From positions 239,038 through 303,037 of the forward strand of contig JAHDSF010000018.1 in the NCBI GenBank assembly GCA_018432935.1: 64,000 nucleotides of DNA, written 5' to 3'. The position numbers were made by a program, and so were the translations under genes. Positions 1 to 8,314 of the stretch are shown here, in pieces (within the stretch, counting starts at the first letter, position 1; each line of letters starts with the position of its first letter). The notes below the pieces were generated by a model. That model ran no database searches, was not told where the DNA came from, and was given only the letters and a program-made list of their open reading frames with translations. This DNA comes from Rhodospirillales bacterium. GTDB lineage: Bacteria; Pseudomonadota; Alphaproteobacteria; Rhodospirillales; Shumkoniaceae.

Positions 1-1337
1 GGCATCGTCACGATCCGCTCCACCAGCGCGGTGACGAAGTCCTGGGTTGACGGATCCACCCAGTGGGCGTCCTCGAGCACGCAGAGCGTCGGCCCTGTTG
101 CGGCCGCGTGCTCGATCCGCGCCACCAGCGCCGCCAGGATGCGTTGCCGCGGCCCGTCGTCGCCGCCCGCGGCATCGCCCAGGTTCATCAGGCCCAGGAT
201 GTCCGGCAGCCATGCGGCCGAGCCTGGGATGCTTCCCAGCAGCGCTACCAGCTTGTCGCGGCGGGCCGGCGCCTCGTCGCTGCTGGCCAACCCGGCCGCA
301 GCCTCGAGTTGGTGCACCACCGCCGAGAAAGCCGTGCCGCGGAAGTGTGGCTGGCACTGGAACTCGAACCGCGAGCGGATGTCGTCGCCGGCCCGGTCGA
401 TGAAATCCTGGATAAGCCGCGACTTGCCGATGCCCGAATCGCCGGCTATCAGGACTACCTGCCCTTCGCCCTCCTTCGCGGTCGCCCAGCGATCGAGCAG
501 CAGCGACACCTCGTGAACGCGGCCGATGGTCTCGGGAACCGGATGCTCGTGGATGGCGCGGAACCGGCTCTCGACGGAGCTCTCGCCGGTCACCCGCCAC
601 GCTCGCACCGGAACCGAGAAACCCTTGAGGGCGCACTCGCCAAGATCGTCGTACTCGAACAGCCCCGCCGCCAGCCGCCGCGTGCGGTCAGCACAGAGTA
701 CCTGGTTCGGCCCCGCCAAACCCTGCAGGCGTGCGGCCAGGTTGGGCGTCTCGCCGACCACCGTGCGCTCGGCAGCATCGCCCTGGCCGATCAGATCGCC
801 GACCACCACCAGCCCGGTCGCGATCCCGACTCTCACTGCCAGCCGCTCCCCGGGAACGGCAATTCCGGCCGTCGCCTTGACCAGGGCAAGGCCGGCGCGC
901 AGCGCGCTCTCGGCGCCGTTCTCCCGCGCGTGGGGATATCCGTAGTAGGCGAGCAGGCCGTCACCCATGTAGCGGGCGACGTGGCCGCCGAAACCGGCGA
1001 TGGTCTCGGCGCAGGTTCGCTGGTAGGCGGCCATCAGGTCGCGCAGATCCTCGGGATCGTGGCGGCCTGCCAGCTCGGTCGAACCGACAAGGTCGCAGAA
1101 GAGGACGGTGATGGTACGCCGCTCCGCCGGTTCCGCAGACTGTGCCGCGGGGTCCGCGCTCCGGAGGCCGGCGATCGCCTCCAGCAGCCGCCGGCGATGC
1201 CCGACGAGTTCCACCCCCAGATCCTTGAGGTCGTCAGCAGTCAGGGTCGGCAACGTTGCAACGTCAACCGCCTGCCGCTCGAAGGTGTCGGCGTACTGGG
1301 CGAGATCCAGACGCCGCAACCACTCGCGAATAGCCAC
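1..1337 (-). CDS. SAM-domain class III adenylate/guanylate cyclase with AAA ATPase domain (3' end cut by window edge)
   Basis: Reading leftwards from a GTG at 1337, with GGAGAGG six bases upstream, the frame stays open to base 1. It opens with a SAM domain (residues about 1-60, ending near VGHRRRLLEAIAG). A class III nucleotide cyclase domain follows, with the metal-binding Asp in FCDLVGST and the second in RYMGDGLLAYYGYP. Next comes an AAA/STAND-type ATPase with Walker A GDSGIGKSR (about 417-456) and a Walker B-like LCVLEDAHW. This architecture is known for cyclases that couple cAMP formation to a signalling ATPase and C-terminal TPR repeats, which would lie outside the window. No antisense reading of this stretch shows a protein family. 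The cyclase call is firm; the signal sensed is unknown. Confidence 0.88.
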   Translation of the reverse strand, partial: MAIREWLRRLDLAQYADTFERQAVDVATLPTLTADDLKDLGVELVGHRRRLLEAIAGLRSADPAAQSAEPAERRTITVLFCDLVGSTELAGRHDPEDLRDLMAAYQRTCAETIAGFGGHVARYMGDGLLAYYGYPHARENGAESALRAGLALVKATAGIAVPGERLAVRVGIATGLVVVGDLIGQGDAAERTVVGETPNLAARLQGLAGPNQVLCADRTRRLAAGLFEYDDLGECALKGFSVPVRAWRVTGESSVESRFRAIHEHPVPETIGRVHEVSLLLDRWATAKEGEGQVVLIAGDSGIGKSRLIQDFIDRAGDDIRSRFEFQCQPHFRGTAFSAVVHQLEAAAGLASSDEAPARRDKLVALLGSIPGSAAWLPDILGLMNLGDAAGGDDGPRQRILAALVARIEHAAATGPTLCVLEDAHWVDPSTQDFVTALVERIVTM

Positions 1338-1450
1338 CCGCCTCTCCTGCCCGGACGACACGTCGGCATTGCAGATGAACGCTGACGAGCCCCCCGACAA
1401 GAGGAGCGGAGGAGGATCGACTTCCTTCCCGGCCTTGACGCGCAGCACCG

Positions 1451-1485
1451 GGGCCTCGTCCCAAGCCTGCCGAGGGACGAGGCCC
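1451..1485 (-). terminator. Hairpin between aldolase and cyclase genes
   Basis: A perfect 12-bp stem (GGGCCTCGTCCC pairing with GGGACGAGGCCC) encloses an 11-base loop, just after the stop of the leftward aldolase gene and before the cyclase start. No clear U tract follows on either strand, so termination is inferred from position and stem strength only. Confidence 0.45.
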
Positions 1486-1502
1486 GGCTGACGCTTCGAC
1501 TA

Positions 1503-2276
1503 TCAGTCGTCCCGGCCGCTGGCCTTGATGTTGGCAAGCGCGCCGTCGCGGACGAACCAGACGTCGGCTCCGCTGCCCACCAGGTTGTAGCCGCGCGAGA
1601 ACATCGCCTTGGGGGAATCGGCCGCGGTGGCGAGGCCGCCCAGGAACTTGCCGCTCTTCTTGATCGTCTCCTCGGCGGAGCGCATCGTTGCGATGAACTC
1701 GGGGTCCTCGAACTGCGCCATCTTGTTCATGCTTACCGACAGGTCGAAGGGGCCGATGAACACCATGTCGACGCCCGGTACCGCGGCGATCTCGGCCGCG
1801 TTGCGCACGCCCTCGACGGTCTCGACCTGGCAGATGATGAGCAGGTTGTCTTTGTACTCGCCGGGATAGCGGCGCGCCTGCAGGCCATAGTCGGAGGCGC
1901 GCACGAGCGGATAGCCGGCGCCGCGGATGCCTTCCGGGGCGAACCGGCAGGCTTCGACCACGGCCTCGGCTTCGGCCCGGGTATTGACGCTCGGCACCAT
2001 GAGGCCTTCGGCGCCGGCATCGAGCACCCGCTTGATGTAGACGAAGTCGTTCCACGGCACCCGCACCAGCGCCGCCGCCGGGGTCGCCGACACCGCCTGC
2101 ATCAGGCTGATCGCGTTGAGAAGATCCCCCGGCCCGTGCTCGTGGTCGATGAGGATGCCGTCGAAGCCCGCCAGTCCCACCACTTCGGATGCAATGGGGC
2201 TGCACAGGTAGGTCCAGCAGATCAAGGTCCGCTTGCCGGCCTTGAGCTTTTTCTTGATCGGGTTTTCGCGGAACAT
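1503..2276 (-). CDS. HpcH/HpaI-family 2-keto-3-deoxy-sugar-acid aldolase
   Basis: This 257-residue protein is a class II, metal-dependent pyruvate aldolase of the HpcH/HpaI family (relatives: YfaU, GarL, HpaI). The diagnostic blocks are present: GFDGILIDHEHGPGD near residue 45, the metal-ligand Glu in QVETVEGVRN and the Asp in VFIGPFDLSVSMN. Such enzymes cleave 2-keto-3-deoxy acids to pyruvate and an aldehyde in the cytosol. The ATG at 2276 is chosen because the family starts there (MFRENPIKKKL) and AGGACC precedes it; an in-frame upstream extension has no family similarity. It is divergent from the dehydrogenase/hydrolase pair, giving a second route for the same type of intermediate. Exact substrate unproven. 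Confidence 0.9.
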   Translation of the reverse strand: MFRENPIKKKLKAGKRTLICWTYLCSPIASEVVGLAGFDGILIDHEHGPGDLLNAISLMQAVSATPAAALVRVPWNDFVYIKRVLDAGAEGLMVPSVNTRAEAEAVVEACRFAPEGIRGAGYPLVRASDYGLQARRYPGEYKDNLLIICQVETVEGVRNAAEIAAVPGVDMVFIGPFDLSVSMNKMAQFEDPEFIATMRSAEETIKKSGKFLGGLATAADSPKAMFSRGYNLVGSGADVWFVRDGALANIKASGRDD

Positions 2277-2308
2277 CAAAGGGGTCCTAGCTTGTCTCGT
2301 GGGAACGA

Positions 2309-2323
2309 CGAGCCACCGGCTCG
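2309..2323. promoter_or_regulatory. Small palindrome in the divergent aldolase/dehydrogenase spacer
   Basis: CGAGCC-ACC-GGCTCG is an inverted repeat with 6-bp arms in the 166-bp spacer between the two divergent sugar-acid genes. The position suits a shared operator, but the arms are short and G+C rich, so chance is possible. Confidence 0.2.
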
Positions 2324-2442
2324 CCGCCATCATACCCCCCACCAAGCGGCGTTGACAGATGACTGTCGAGCCGGCAGGCTCCCCCTCATCAATAATCGGC
2401 CAGCAGACGACGCCGTTCGCGTCGCCATAAGGGGGTTTGCAC

Positions 2443-3186
2443 ATGACGCAACGACTTGCGGGCAAGATCATCGTCGCCACCGCTTCCGGGCAGGGCATCG
2501 GACGGGCGACCGCCCTCGCCTTCGCACGCGAAGGGGCCACCGTATGGGCGACCGATATCAACGAGGCCTCTTTGAAGACGCTGGCAGGAGAATCGCCGAA
2601 CATCCGCACCCGGGTGCTGGACGTCTGCGACGATGGCGCCATCCAGGCGTTGACCAAAGAGGTCGGCACCATCGACGTGCTGTTCAACTGCGCCGGCTAC
2701 GTGGCGGGTGGCAGCATCCTCGAGACGAGCGATGCCGAATGGGACAAGTCGTTCGACATCAACGTCAAATCGATGTTCCACATGATCAAGGCCTTCCTGC
2801 CCGGCATGATCGCCAAGGGCAACGGCACCGTCATCAACATCTCGTCGGTGGCGGGGGCGGTGACCGGGGTCGGCAACCGCTTCGCCTACAGCGCCACCAA
2901 GGCGGCAGTGATGGGGCTGACCAAGGCGCTCGCCCGCGACCACGTCAATCAGGGCATCCGGGCCGTCGCCGTGTGCCCGGGCACCATCCATTCCCCCTCG
3001 CTCGCCGACCGAATCAACGCCTCTCCCGACCCCAAGAAGACGTGGGCCGAGTTCAACGCACGCCAGCCGATGGGCCGCCTTGGCACCCCCGAGGACGTCG
3101 CCGGGGCGTGCGTCTATCTGGCCTCCGACGAGGCCGCGTTCGTCACCGGCTCGATCCACCTCGTCGACGGCGGCTGGACCATGTGA
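2443..3186 (+). CDS. SDR dehydrogenase, 2-keto-3-deoxy-L-fuconate/rhamnonate dehydrogenase-like
   Basis: This 247-residue classical short-chain dehydrogenase has the cofactor loop TASGQGIGRA, Asp in WATDINEASL (NAD rather than NADP preference), FNCAG, NISS and the catalytic YSATK. The sequence closely follows the BDH2/DHRS6 and 2-keto-3-deoxy-L-fuconate dehydrogenase group, including CPGTIHSPSL and the GGW ending. These enzymes oxidise C4 of 2-keto-3-deoxy sugar acids to 2,4-diketo acids. The ATG at 2443 sits 7 bases after AAGGGGG; a TTG two codons earlier is possible. The next gene encodes the hydrolase that uses a 2,4-diketo acid, which supports the pathway. Which deoxy sugar acid is used is inference. 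Confidence 0.87.
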   Translation: MTQRLAGKIIVATASGQGIGRATALAFAREGATVWATDINEASLKTLAGESPNIRTRVLDVCDDGAIQALTKEVGTIDVLFNCAGYVAGGSILETSDAEWDKSFDINVKSMFHMIKAFLPGMIAKGNGTVINISSVAGAVTGVGNRFAYSATKAAVMGLTKALARDHVNQGIRAVAVCPGTIHSPSLADRINASPDPKKTWAEFNARQPMGRLGTPEDVAGACVYLASDEAAFVTGSIHLVDGGWTM

Positions 3187-3207
3187 ACCCCAAACAGGAA
3201 AACCAGA

Positions 3208-4059
3208 ATGAAACTCCTCCGATATGGGCCCAAAGGGGCCGAAAAGCCCGGCATGCTCGACGCCCAGGGCCGCATCCGCGACCTTTCCGGCGTGGTCAGG
3301 GACATTGACGGCAGCACGTTGTCCGAAGCCTCGCTGGCCCGTCTGCGCGGGCTGAACCCGGACTCGTTGCCGCTGGTCGAGGGCAACCCGCGCCTCGGCC
3401 CATGCGTCGCCGGGGTCGGCAAGTTCATGTGCATCGGCCTCAACTACTCCGACCACGCCGCGGAAACGAACAACCCGCTGCCCAAGGAGCCGGTGATCTT
3501 CGCCAAGGCGACAAGCTCGATCATGGGGCCGAACGACACCGTGGTGATCCCGCGCGACTCCAAGAAGACCGACTGGGAAGTCGAACTCGCCTTCGTGTTC
3601 GGCAAGGAAGCCCGCTACGTCGACGAGAAGGACGCGATGGACTACGTCGCCGGCTATTGCGTGTGCAACGACCTCTCCGAGCGTGAGTTCCAGATCGAGC
3701 GCAGCGGCCAGTGGGTCAAGGGCAAGGGCTGCGACACCTTCGGTCCGATCGGCCCCTATCTGGTCACCCGGGACGAGATTCCGGATCCCCAGAACCTCCA
3801 CTTGTGGCTGGAGGTCAACGGCCAGCGGATGCAGGACGGCTCCACCGCCACCATGGTGTTCGGCGTCCGCATGCTGGTCAGCTATCTCAGCCGCTTCATG
3901 AGCTGGCAGCCGGGCGACGTCGTCTCGACCGGCACGCCTCCGGGCGTCGGGATGGGCAAGAAGCCGAACCCGATCTTTCTCAAGCCCGGCGACACCATCC
4001 GGCTCGGCATTGATGGCCTCGGCGAGCAGCGCCAGAACGTGGCGGCCTACGCCGGATAA
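3208..4059 (+). CDS. Fumarylacetoacetate hydrolase-family 2,4-diketo-3-deoxy-sugar-acid hydrolase
   Basis: This 283-residue protein of the FAH superfamily is most like the ureidoglycolate lyase / 2,4-diketo-3-deoxy-L-fuconate hydrolase group. Visible signatures are the loop GLNYSDHAAE, the metal ligands in DWEVELAFVFG (Glu-x-Glu) and in CNDLSER (Asp), the Lys of WVKGKGCDTFGPIGP and the terminal STGTPPGVGMG. It follows the dehydrogenase by 21 bases and is probably co-transcribed. Known relatives hydrolyse 2,4-diketo-3-deoxy sugar acids to pyruvate plus lactate (C6 methyl sugars) or glycolate (pentoses). Family firm; substrate inferred from the gene pair. Confidence 0.88.
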   Translation: MKLLRYGPKGAEKPGMLDAQGRIRDLSGVVRDIDGSTLSEASLARLRGLNPDSLPLVEGNPRLGPCVAGVGKFMCIGLNYSDHAAETNNPLPKEPVIFAKATSSIMGPNDTVVIPRDSKKTDWEVELAFVFGKEARYVDEKDAMDYVAGYCVCNDLSEREFQIERSGQWVKGKGCDTFGPIGPYLVTRDEIPDPQNLHLWLEVNGQRMQDGSTATMVFGVRMLVSYLSRFMSWQPGDVVSTGTPPGVGMGKKPNPIFLKPGDTIRLGIDGLGEQRQNVAAYAG

Positions 4060-4067
4060 AGGCGTCA

Positions 4068-4092
4068 GGGGGGCGCCGCTCCGGCGCCCCCC
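4068..4092 (+). terminator. Rho-independent-like terminator after the hydrolase gene
   Basis: A perfect 11-bp stem (GGGGGGCGCCG with CGGCGCCCCCC) and 3-base loop start 8 bases after the stop codon, followed by a pyrimidine-rich TCTTCCCCTT. It probably ends the dehydrogenase-hydrolase transcript. Confidence 0.7.
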
Positions 4093-4586
4093 TCTTCCCC
4101 TTCACCCAGGATCGGCAGATCGAGCCGCCTCGGCGAGGCGTTACGAGTCGCGTCCCGGTCCGGGATCCATTCGACCAGCGAACGTTCCGTAACGGTAACA
4201 TTCTTAGCGTTGGTCTTTCGCCATTTTGGTCAGGCCATCTTTCCGGACTGTATCTTACTGAAACTAAAACCACTTTTTTCACCCCTCCCCGGAATTCGCC
4301 GTGCGCGTTGGAAACGCGCCCGTAACTCCACCTTGACTCGGGCGAGCCGGCTCAGGCACTTTGGCAAAAAACCGGAACTTGGTTCCAATAATGGAACTCG
4401 CCCCCTGGCGGCTGCCTGCAGCCTCCGAGGCGGCGTTACGAGAGGGACGGGAGCACCCGCCATCATGCCACAGCGACCCGCCGGGCTCGAGCAAAGGCGA
4501 GATCGTCGCTTCCTTCCGGAGAACAGCCGGTCACCGGGTCGGGCGGGCAAGAAACCGACCCATCATTCTTGAACAAGGAGACGTCA
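4093..4586. other. 494-bp non-coding region upstream of the TRAP operon
   Basis: No family-like reading frame is visible here. The stretch from 4200 to 4280 is noticeably A+T richer than the neighbourhood and could hold the TRAP promoter, but I see no convincing -35/-10 pair. The only clear structure is the GTTCCA palindrome listed separately. The length suits a regulated leader region. Confidence 0.5.
4382..4397. promoter_or_regulatory. Candidate IclR-family operator upstream of the TRAP genes
   Basis: GTTCCA-ATAA-TGGAAC is a perfect inverted repeat with 6-bp arms, 190 bases upstream of the binding-protein gene. TGGAAC/GTTCCA half sites are known for IclR/KdgR-type regulators, and an IclR-family gene lies in the same operon at 7556-8314. 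The regulator-site pairing is inferred. Confidence 0.45.
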
Positions 4587-5588
4587 ATGCACTTCAAGTC
4601 GTTCGCCACTCTCGTGGGAGCCGCCTCGTTCGCCGCCATGGCGGGCACGTCGGCCCAGGCCGCCACCCAGCTCAAGCTCGCCCACTATGCGCAGGAATCC
4701 CATCCCGCCCACAAGGCGGCGGTGATGATGGCGGAAGGCGTGGCCAAGCGCACCAACAACGAAGTCACCATCAAGATCTACCCCGCGAACCAGCTCGGCG
4801 ACGGCAACGAGGTCCTCGAGCAGCAGATGAAAGGCGCGATCGACCTCAGTCTGCCGACCCAGCCGATGCTCGACAAGTACGAGCCGGCCGGCAACAAGGT
4901 CTTTGCGGTGGTCATGCTGCCGTTCGTCTACAAGGACTACCAGCATGCCTGGCGTGTGCTCGACGGCCCCTATGCCGACTGGGTGTCGACCAAGTTCGAC
5001 CAGCTCAACCTGGTCCATCTGGCGAACTGGGAATGGGGCTTCCGCAACCTGACCAACAACAAGAGGCCGATCATGACGCCGGCCGACGTGCAGGGCCTCA
5101 AGATCCGCACCCCGGGCGAGATCCAGCTGCAGTCGACCATGGAAGCCGCCGGCGCGGTGGTCACCAAGATCAATTTCGCCGAGCTCCAGATGGCCCTCAA
5201 GCAGGGCGTCGTCGACGGTCAGGAGAACCCGCTGTCGGTCATCAGCGCCAACAAGATCTACGAGGTCCAGAAGCACCTCGCCCTCACCTACCACGTCTAC
5301 AACTCGATGATGGCCGTCGCCAGCAAGGCGACCTGGGCCAAGCTGAAGCCCGAGCAGCAGAAGATCCTGCGCGAAGAGGCCCAGAAGGCCGGCCAGTGGT
5401 TCCGCGACGAGCAGCAGAAGGAAGAGAAGACCCTGGTCGCCGATCTCGAGAAGAAGGGCATGCAGGTGACCAGGCCCGACCGCGAGGCGTTCAAGGCTAA
5501 GATGCAGCCCGCGTACGACAAAATCGCCGAGTACGCCGGCAAGGACAACGTCCAGAAGTTCCTGAAGATGGTCGCGGAGACCAAGTAG
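4587..5588 (+). CDS. dctP: TRAP transporter solute-binding protein (DctP family)
   Basis: This 333-residue periplasmic receptor has a signal peptide ending near TSAQA (residues about 1-26). DctP-family landmarks are LKLAHYAQESHPAH, IYPANQLGDGNEV, the ligand-carboxylate Arg in LKIRTPGEIQ and KQGVVDGQENPL. It delivers an organic or sugar acid to the M/Q membrane pair downstream. The ATG at 4587 follows AAGGAG by 7 bases; a TTG six codons upstream is rejected because it would put the Shine-Dalgarno inside the coding region. First gene of the TRAP-IclR-dehydrogenase-cupin-Fe-ADH run, after a candidate operator. The ligand is probably a hexuronate-like or deoxy sugar acid. Confidence 0.93.
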   Translation: MHFKSFATLVGAASFAAMAGTSAQAATQLKLAHYAQESHPAHKAAVMMAEGVAKRTNNEVTIKIYPANQLGDGNEVLEQQMKGAIDLSLPTQPMLDKYEPAGNKVFAVVMLPFVYKDYQHAWRVLDGPYADWVSTKFDQLNLVHLANWEWGFRNLTNNKRPIMTPADVQGLKIRTPGEIQLQSTMEAAGAVVTKINFAELQMALKQGVVDGQENPLSVISANKIYEVQKHLALTYHVYNSMMAVASKATWAKLKPEQQKILREEAQKAGQWFRDEQQKEEKTLVADLEKKGMQVTRPDREAFKAKMQPAYDKIAEYAGKDNVQKFLKMVAETK

Positions 5589-5607
5589 GCGCTTCCGAAC
5601 AGCAAGC

Positions 5608-5635
5608 CCTGCCTCCTGGCCCGCCGGGAGGCAGG
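5608..5635 (+). other. Intercistronic stem-loop after the TRAP receptor gene
   Basis: CCTGCCTCC pairs with GGAGGCAGG (9 bp) 20 bases after the receptor stop, with no U tract, inside what looks like one operon. Such hairpins commonly stabilise receptor mRNA or attenuate read-through so that the receptor outnumbers the membrane subunits. An equivalent hairpin follows the ABC receptor gene at 21027. Confidence 0.5.
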
Positions 5636-5709
5636 CATGGCAAAGGGTCCTCGTGGTTCCTCCGGACCATGAGGACCCCCCGCTTACGGCCGCTCTGGAG
5701 AACGGTGGC

Positions 5710-6996
5710 ATGTTGGTATTGACGATTTTCGTCGTGCTCGTCGGGATGATCCTGCTGGGGGTGCCGATCTTCGCTGCGATGGGCCTGACCGCCGCAGGAA
5801 CCTTCATCTATCTCGGCGAAGCCGCGATCCTGCCGATGATGGCGCAGCGCATGTACGTCGCGACGACCGGCTACACGCTGCTGGCCATCCCGTTCTTCAT
5901 CCTGGCCGGAAACCTGATGAACTCCGGCGGCATCACCCACCGCGTGTTCGATTTCGCCCGCGCGCTCTGCGGCCATGTCAGGGGTGGCCTGGGGCACGTC
6001 AACATCATGGCGAGCGTGATCTTTTCCGGCATGTCGGGCGCCGCAGTCGCCGACGCCGCAGGTCTCGGCCTGGTCGAGATGAAGGCGATGACCGAAAACG
6101 GCTACGACCGCGAATTCAGCGCCGCGATCACGGCCGCGTCGTCAACCATCGGCCCCGTGATCCCACCCTCGATCGCCTTCGTCATCTACGGCAGCATCAC
6201 CGGAGTGTCGGTGGTGAAGCTGTTCATGGCCGGTTTCATTCCCGGGATGCTGATGGCCATCTCGATGATGGTGGCGGTCTACTTCGTCGCCCTGAAGCGC
6301 GGCTACCCGAAGGACCCGCGGCCCACCTTCCGCCACATCTGGAAGACGTTCATCGAATCCCTGCTGGCGCTTTTCATGCCGGTGCTGATCATCGGCGGCA
6401 TCCTGGGCGGCGTCTTCACACCGACAGAGGCGGCGGTGGTGGCCTCGATCTACGCCTGCGTGGTCGGCGGGCTCGTCTATCACGAGTTCGGCCTCAAGGA
6501 CCTCCCCAGCATCATCTGGGAGTCCGTGAGGCAGAGCGTGAAGGTCCTGTTCATCATCGCCACCGCCGGCTTCTTCGGCTGGCTGATGATCCATCAGAGC
6601 ATCCCCGAGCAAGTGATCGTCGCCCTCACCTCGGTGACCACCAACAAGTACATCCTGCTGGCGATCGTAGTTTTCGTCCTCCTCGTCCTCGGCTGCTTCC
6701 TCGAGGGAATTGCGGTGATCGTCATCACGGTGCCGATCTTCATGAAGTTCGTCGACCAATACCAGATCGATCCCGTCCAGTTCGGCGTGATCATGATCCT
6801 TTGTTCGATGATCGGACTGCTGACCCCGCCGGTCGGGATGAGCCTCTACGCGGTGGCCAGCATCAGCGGCGTCTCGATCGGCAAACTGAGCCGGGAGGTG
6901 GGCCCCTATCTTCTGGGCATCTTCCTTGTGACGCTGGTCATCACCTACGTGCCGGAGGTTTCGCTCTGGCTGCCCAACCTGTTGATGCCCCAGTGA
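5710..6996 (+). CDS. dctM: TRAP transporter large membrane subunit (DctM family)
   Basis: This 428-residue, strongly hydrophobic protein is of normal length for DctM (about 12-13 membrane segments). Typical blocks are FILAGNLMNSGGITHRVF, the SGMSGAAVADAAGLG loop, STIGPVIPPSIAFVIYG, FTPTEAAVVA and LLTPPVGMSLY. It forms the sodium-coupled channel that takes substrate from the periplasmic receptor. The ATG at 5710 (MLVLTIFVV) is preferred over an upstream in-frame ATG at 5653, whose 19 extra residues are not family-like. Here the M gene precedes the Q gene, the reverse of the common P-Q-M order. Confidence 0.93.
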   Translation: MLVLTIFVVLVGMILLGVPIFAAMGLTAAGTFIYLGEAAILPMMAQRMYVATTGYTLLAIPFFILAGNLMNSGGITHRVFDFARALCGHVRGGLGHVNIMASVIFSGMSGAAVADAAGLGLVEMKAMTENGYDREFSAAITAASSTIGPVIPPSIAFVIYGSITGVSVVKLFMAGFIPGMLMAISMMVAVYFVALKRGYPKDPRPTFRHIWKTFIESLLALFMPVLIIGGILGGVFTPTEAAVVASIYACVVGGLVYHEFGLKDLPSIIWESVRQSVKVLFIIATAGFFGWLMIHQSIPEQVIVALTSVTTNKYILLAIVVFVLLVLGCFLEGIAVIVITVPIFMKFVDQYQIDPVQFGVIMILCSMIGLLTPPVGMSLYAVASISGVSIGKLSREVGPYLLGIFLVTLVITYVPEVSLWLPNLLMPQ

Positions 6997-7010
6997 GCGA
7001 GGAGCAGCCG

Positions 7011-7559
7011 ATGCAAGCCCTCAAGACACTCGACCGGATGCTGGGCATGCTGATGCGCGGCTTCTGCGTCCTCAATCTGATCGTCCTGACCCTGGTTCTC
7101 GGCGGCGTCGTCTTCATCCGCTTCGTCGACATCCACGTCTTCACCTCGAACCAGACGGTGATCGAGTGGTTCAAGCTGAGCTGGTCCGACGAGGTCATCG
7201 AGTGGCTGATGACGGCCCTGATCTTCATCGGCTCGGCCGAGCTGTGGCGCCAACGCGATCACTTCAAGGTGGAGATCCTGCCCAGCACGGCGATGGAGAC
7301 GGTCGCCGGCAAAGCGTTCCTGTTCGTGATCGAGATCCTGGCCGCCGTCTTCATCCTGGCGTTCGCCGCCTACAGCTACGACCTCGCAGCGACGACCGGC
7401 CGCTCGTCGCCCATTCTCGCATGGCCGATGTCGTGGTGGTACGCGCCGATGCCGATCTCCGGGGCGATCATGTTCGTCTACAGCATCCGCAATCTCGCGG
7501 TCCGGGCCGACAGCCTCTTGGGGATGGGCTGGTTCGCCAGGCAAGCGGCACGACAATGA
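7011..7559 (+). CDS. dctQ: TRAP transporter small membrane subunit (DctQ family)
   Basis: This 182-residue protein has four predicted membrane segments (about residues 15-35, 58-78, 97-117 and 138-158). The conserved elements are WSDEVIEWLMTALIFIGSAE and the RDHFKVEIL stretch seen in DctQ proteins. It partners DctM. It starts 14 bases after the dctM stop with GAGGAG as ribosome-binding site, and its TGA overlaps the next gene's ATG, so translation of the regulator is probably coupled to that of the transporter. Confidence 0.9.
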   Translation: MQALKTLDRMLGMLMRGFCVLNLIVLTLVLGGVVFIRFVDIHVFTSNQTVIEWFKLSWSDEVIEWLMTALIFIGSAELWRQRDHFKVEILPSTAMETVAGKAFLFVIEILAAVFILAFAAYSYDLAATTGRSSPILAWPMSWWYAPMPISGAIMFVYSIRNLAVRADSLLGMGWFARQAARQ

Positions 7560-8314
7560 GCTGTCTCACCAAAGGATTTGGCATTGTCGAGCTGGTCGTC
7601 TCCCACCAGGACGGCGGGCTGACCTTTTCCGAAATCGTCGCCGGAACCGGTTATCCCAAGGCCAGCGTACACCGCATGCTCAAGGAGCTGCTGGACATCG
7701 GCGCTCTCCGCTTCGACGCCGAAACCGGCAAGTACCGCGGCAATCTCAAGCTGGCGGCCCTCGGCTCGGAAATCATCCAGAACTTCGACCTGCGAACCCA
7801 CGTCCATCCGTTCCTGGAGAAGCTCCACGAGGAGACCGGACACACCTGTGCGCTGGGAGTGAAGGACGGGTCGTCCGGCGTCTACATGGACAAGTGCGAG
7901 ACGGCCGGCTATGCGATCAAGCTGTACTCGGCGGTCGGCAAGAAGTTTCCCCTCTACTGCACGGCCCTCGGCAAGGTCCTGCTGGCCCACTGCGAGGAGG
8001 ACGAGCGCGAGCGCCTGATCGCGCGTCCGCTCGAAAAAATCACGCCGAACACGATCACCGAGCTTGCCGCGTTGCGCGATGAGCTGGCCAAGGTGGCGCT
8101 GCAGGGCTACGCGCTCGACCGCGAGGAGATCACCCGCGGGGTCATCTGCGTCGCTGCACCGCTGTTCGGACTCGAGAGCGCCAACCTGGGGGCCATCAGC
8201 GTCGCCTTTCCTTCGTACATCAACTCCGATCGCGGGATCGCGGTCGAGATCGATGCCGTGAAGCGACACGCGACGCTGATTTCGAAATCGCTGGCGGAAG
8301 GCTTGAAGGCATGA
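7556..8314 (+). CDS. IclR-family transcriptional regulator (KdgR-like)
   Basis: This 252-residue regulator has an N-terminal winged helix (about 1-60, with the recognition helix near GYPKASVHRMLKELL). A C-terminal IclR effector domain follows, with YSAVGKKFPLYCTALGKVLL and a late GVICVAAPLFG block. The family represses or activates sugar-acid and aromatic catabolism in response to pathway intermediates. It overlaps dctQ (ATGA) and is overlapped by the next gene, so it is embedded in the operon it probably controls. The perfect GTTCCA palindrome at 4382 is a candidate site. The ligand may be a 2-keto-3-deoxy acid, as for KdgR, but that is inference. Confidence 0.9.
   Translation: MSCLTKGFGIVELVVSHQDGGLTFSEIVAGTGYPKASVHRMLKELLDIGALRFDAETGKYRGNLKLAALGSEIIQNFDLRTHVHPFLEKLHEETGHTCALGVKDGSSGVYMDKCETAGYAIKLYSAVGKKFPLYCTALGKVLLAHCEEDERERLIARPLEKITPNTITELAALRDELAKVALQGYALDREEITRGVICVAAPLFGLESANLGAISVAFPSYINSDRGIAVEIDAVKRHATLISKSLAEGLKA

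Noticed and set aside
63..1385. Long forward open frame (440 codons) opposite the cyclase gene
   Set aside because: The reverse strand shows SAM, cyclase and ATPase motifs in one frame; the forward frame is a high-G+C shadow without any motif.
2352..2380. TTGACA at about 2354 as -35 of the dehydrogenase gene
   Set aside because: No acceptable -10 hexamer follows at 16-18 bases (the position reads G+C-rich), so it is not reported as a promoter.
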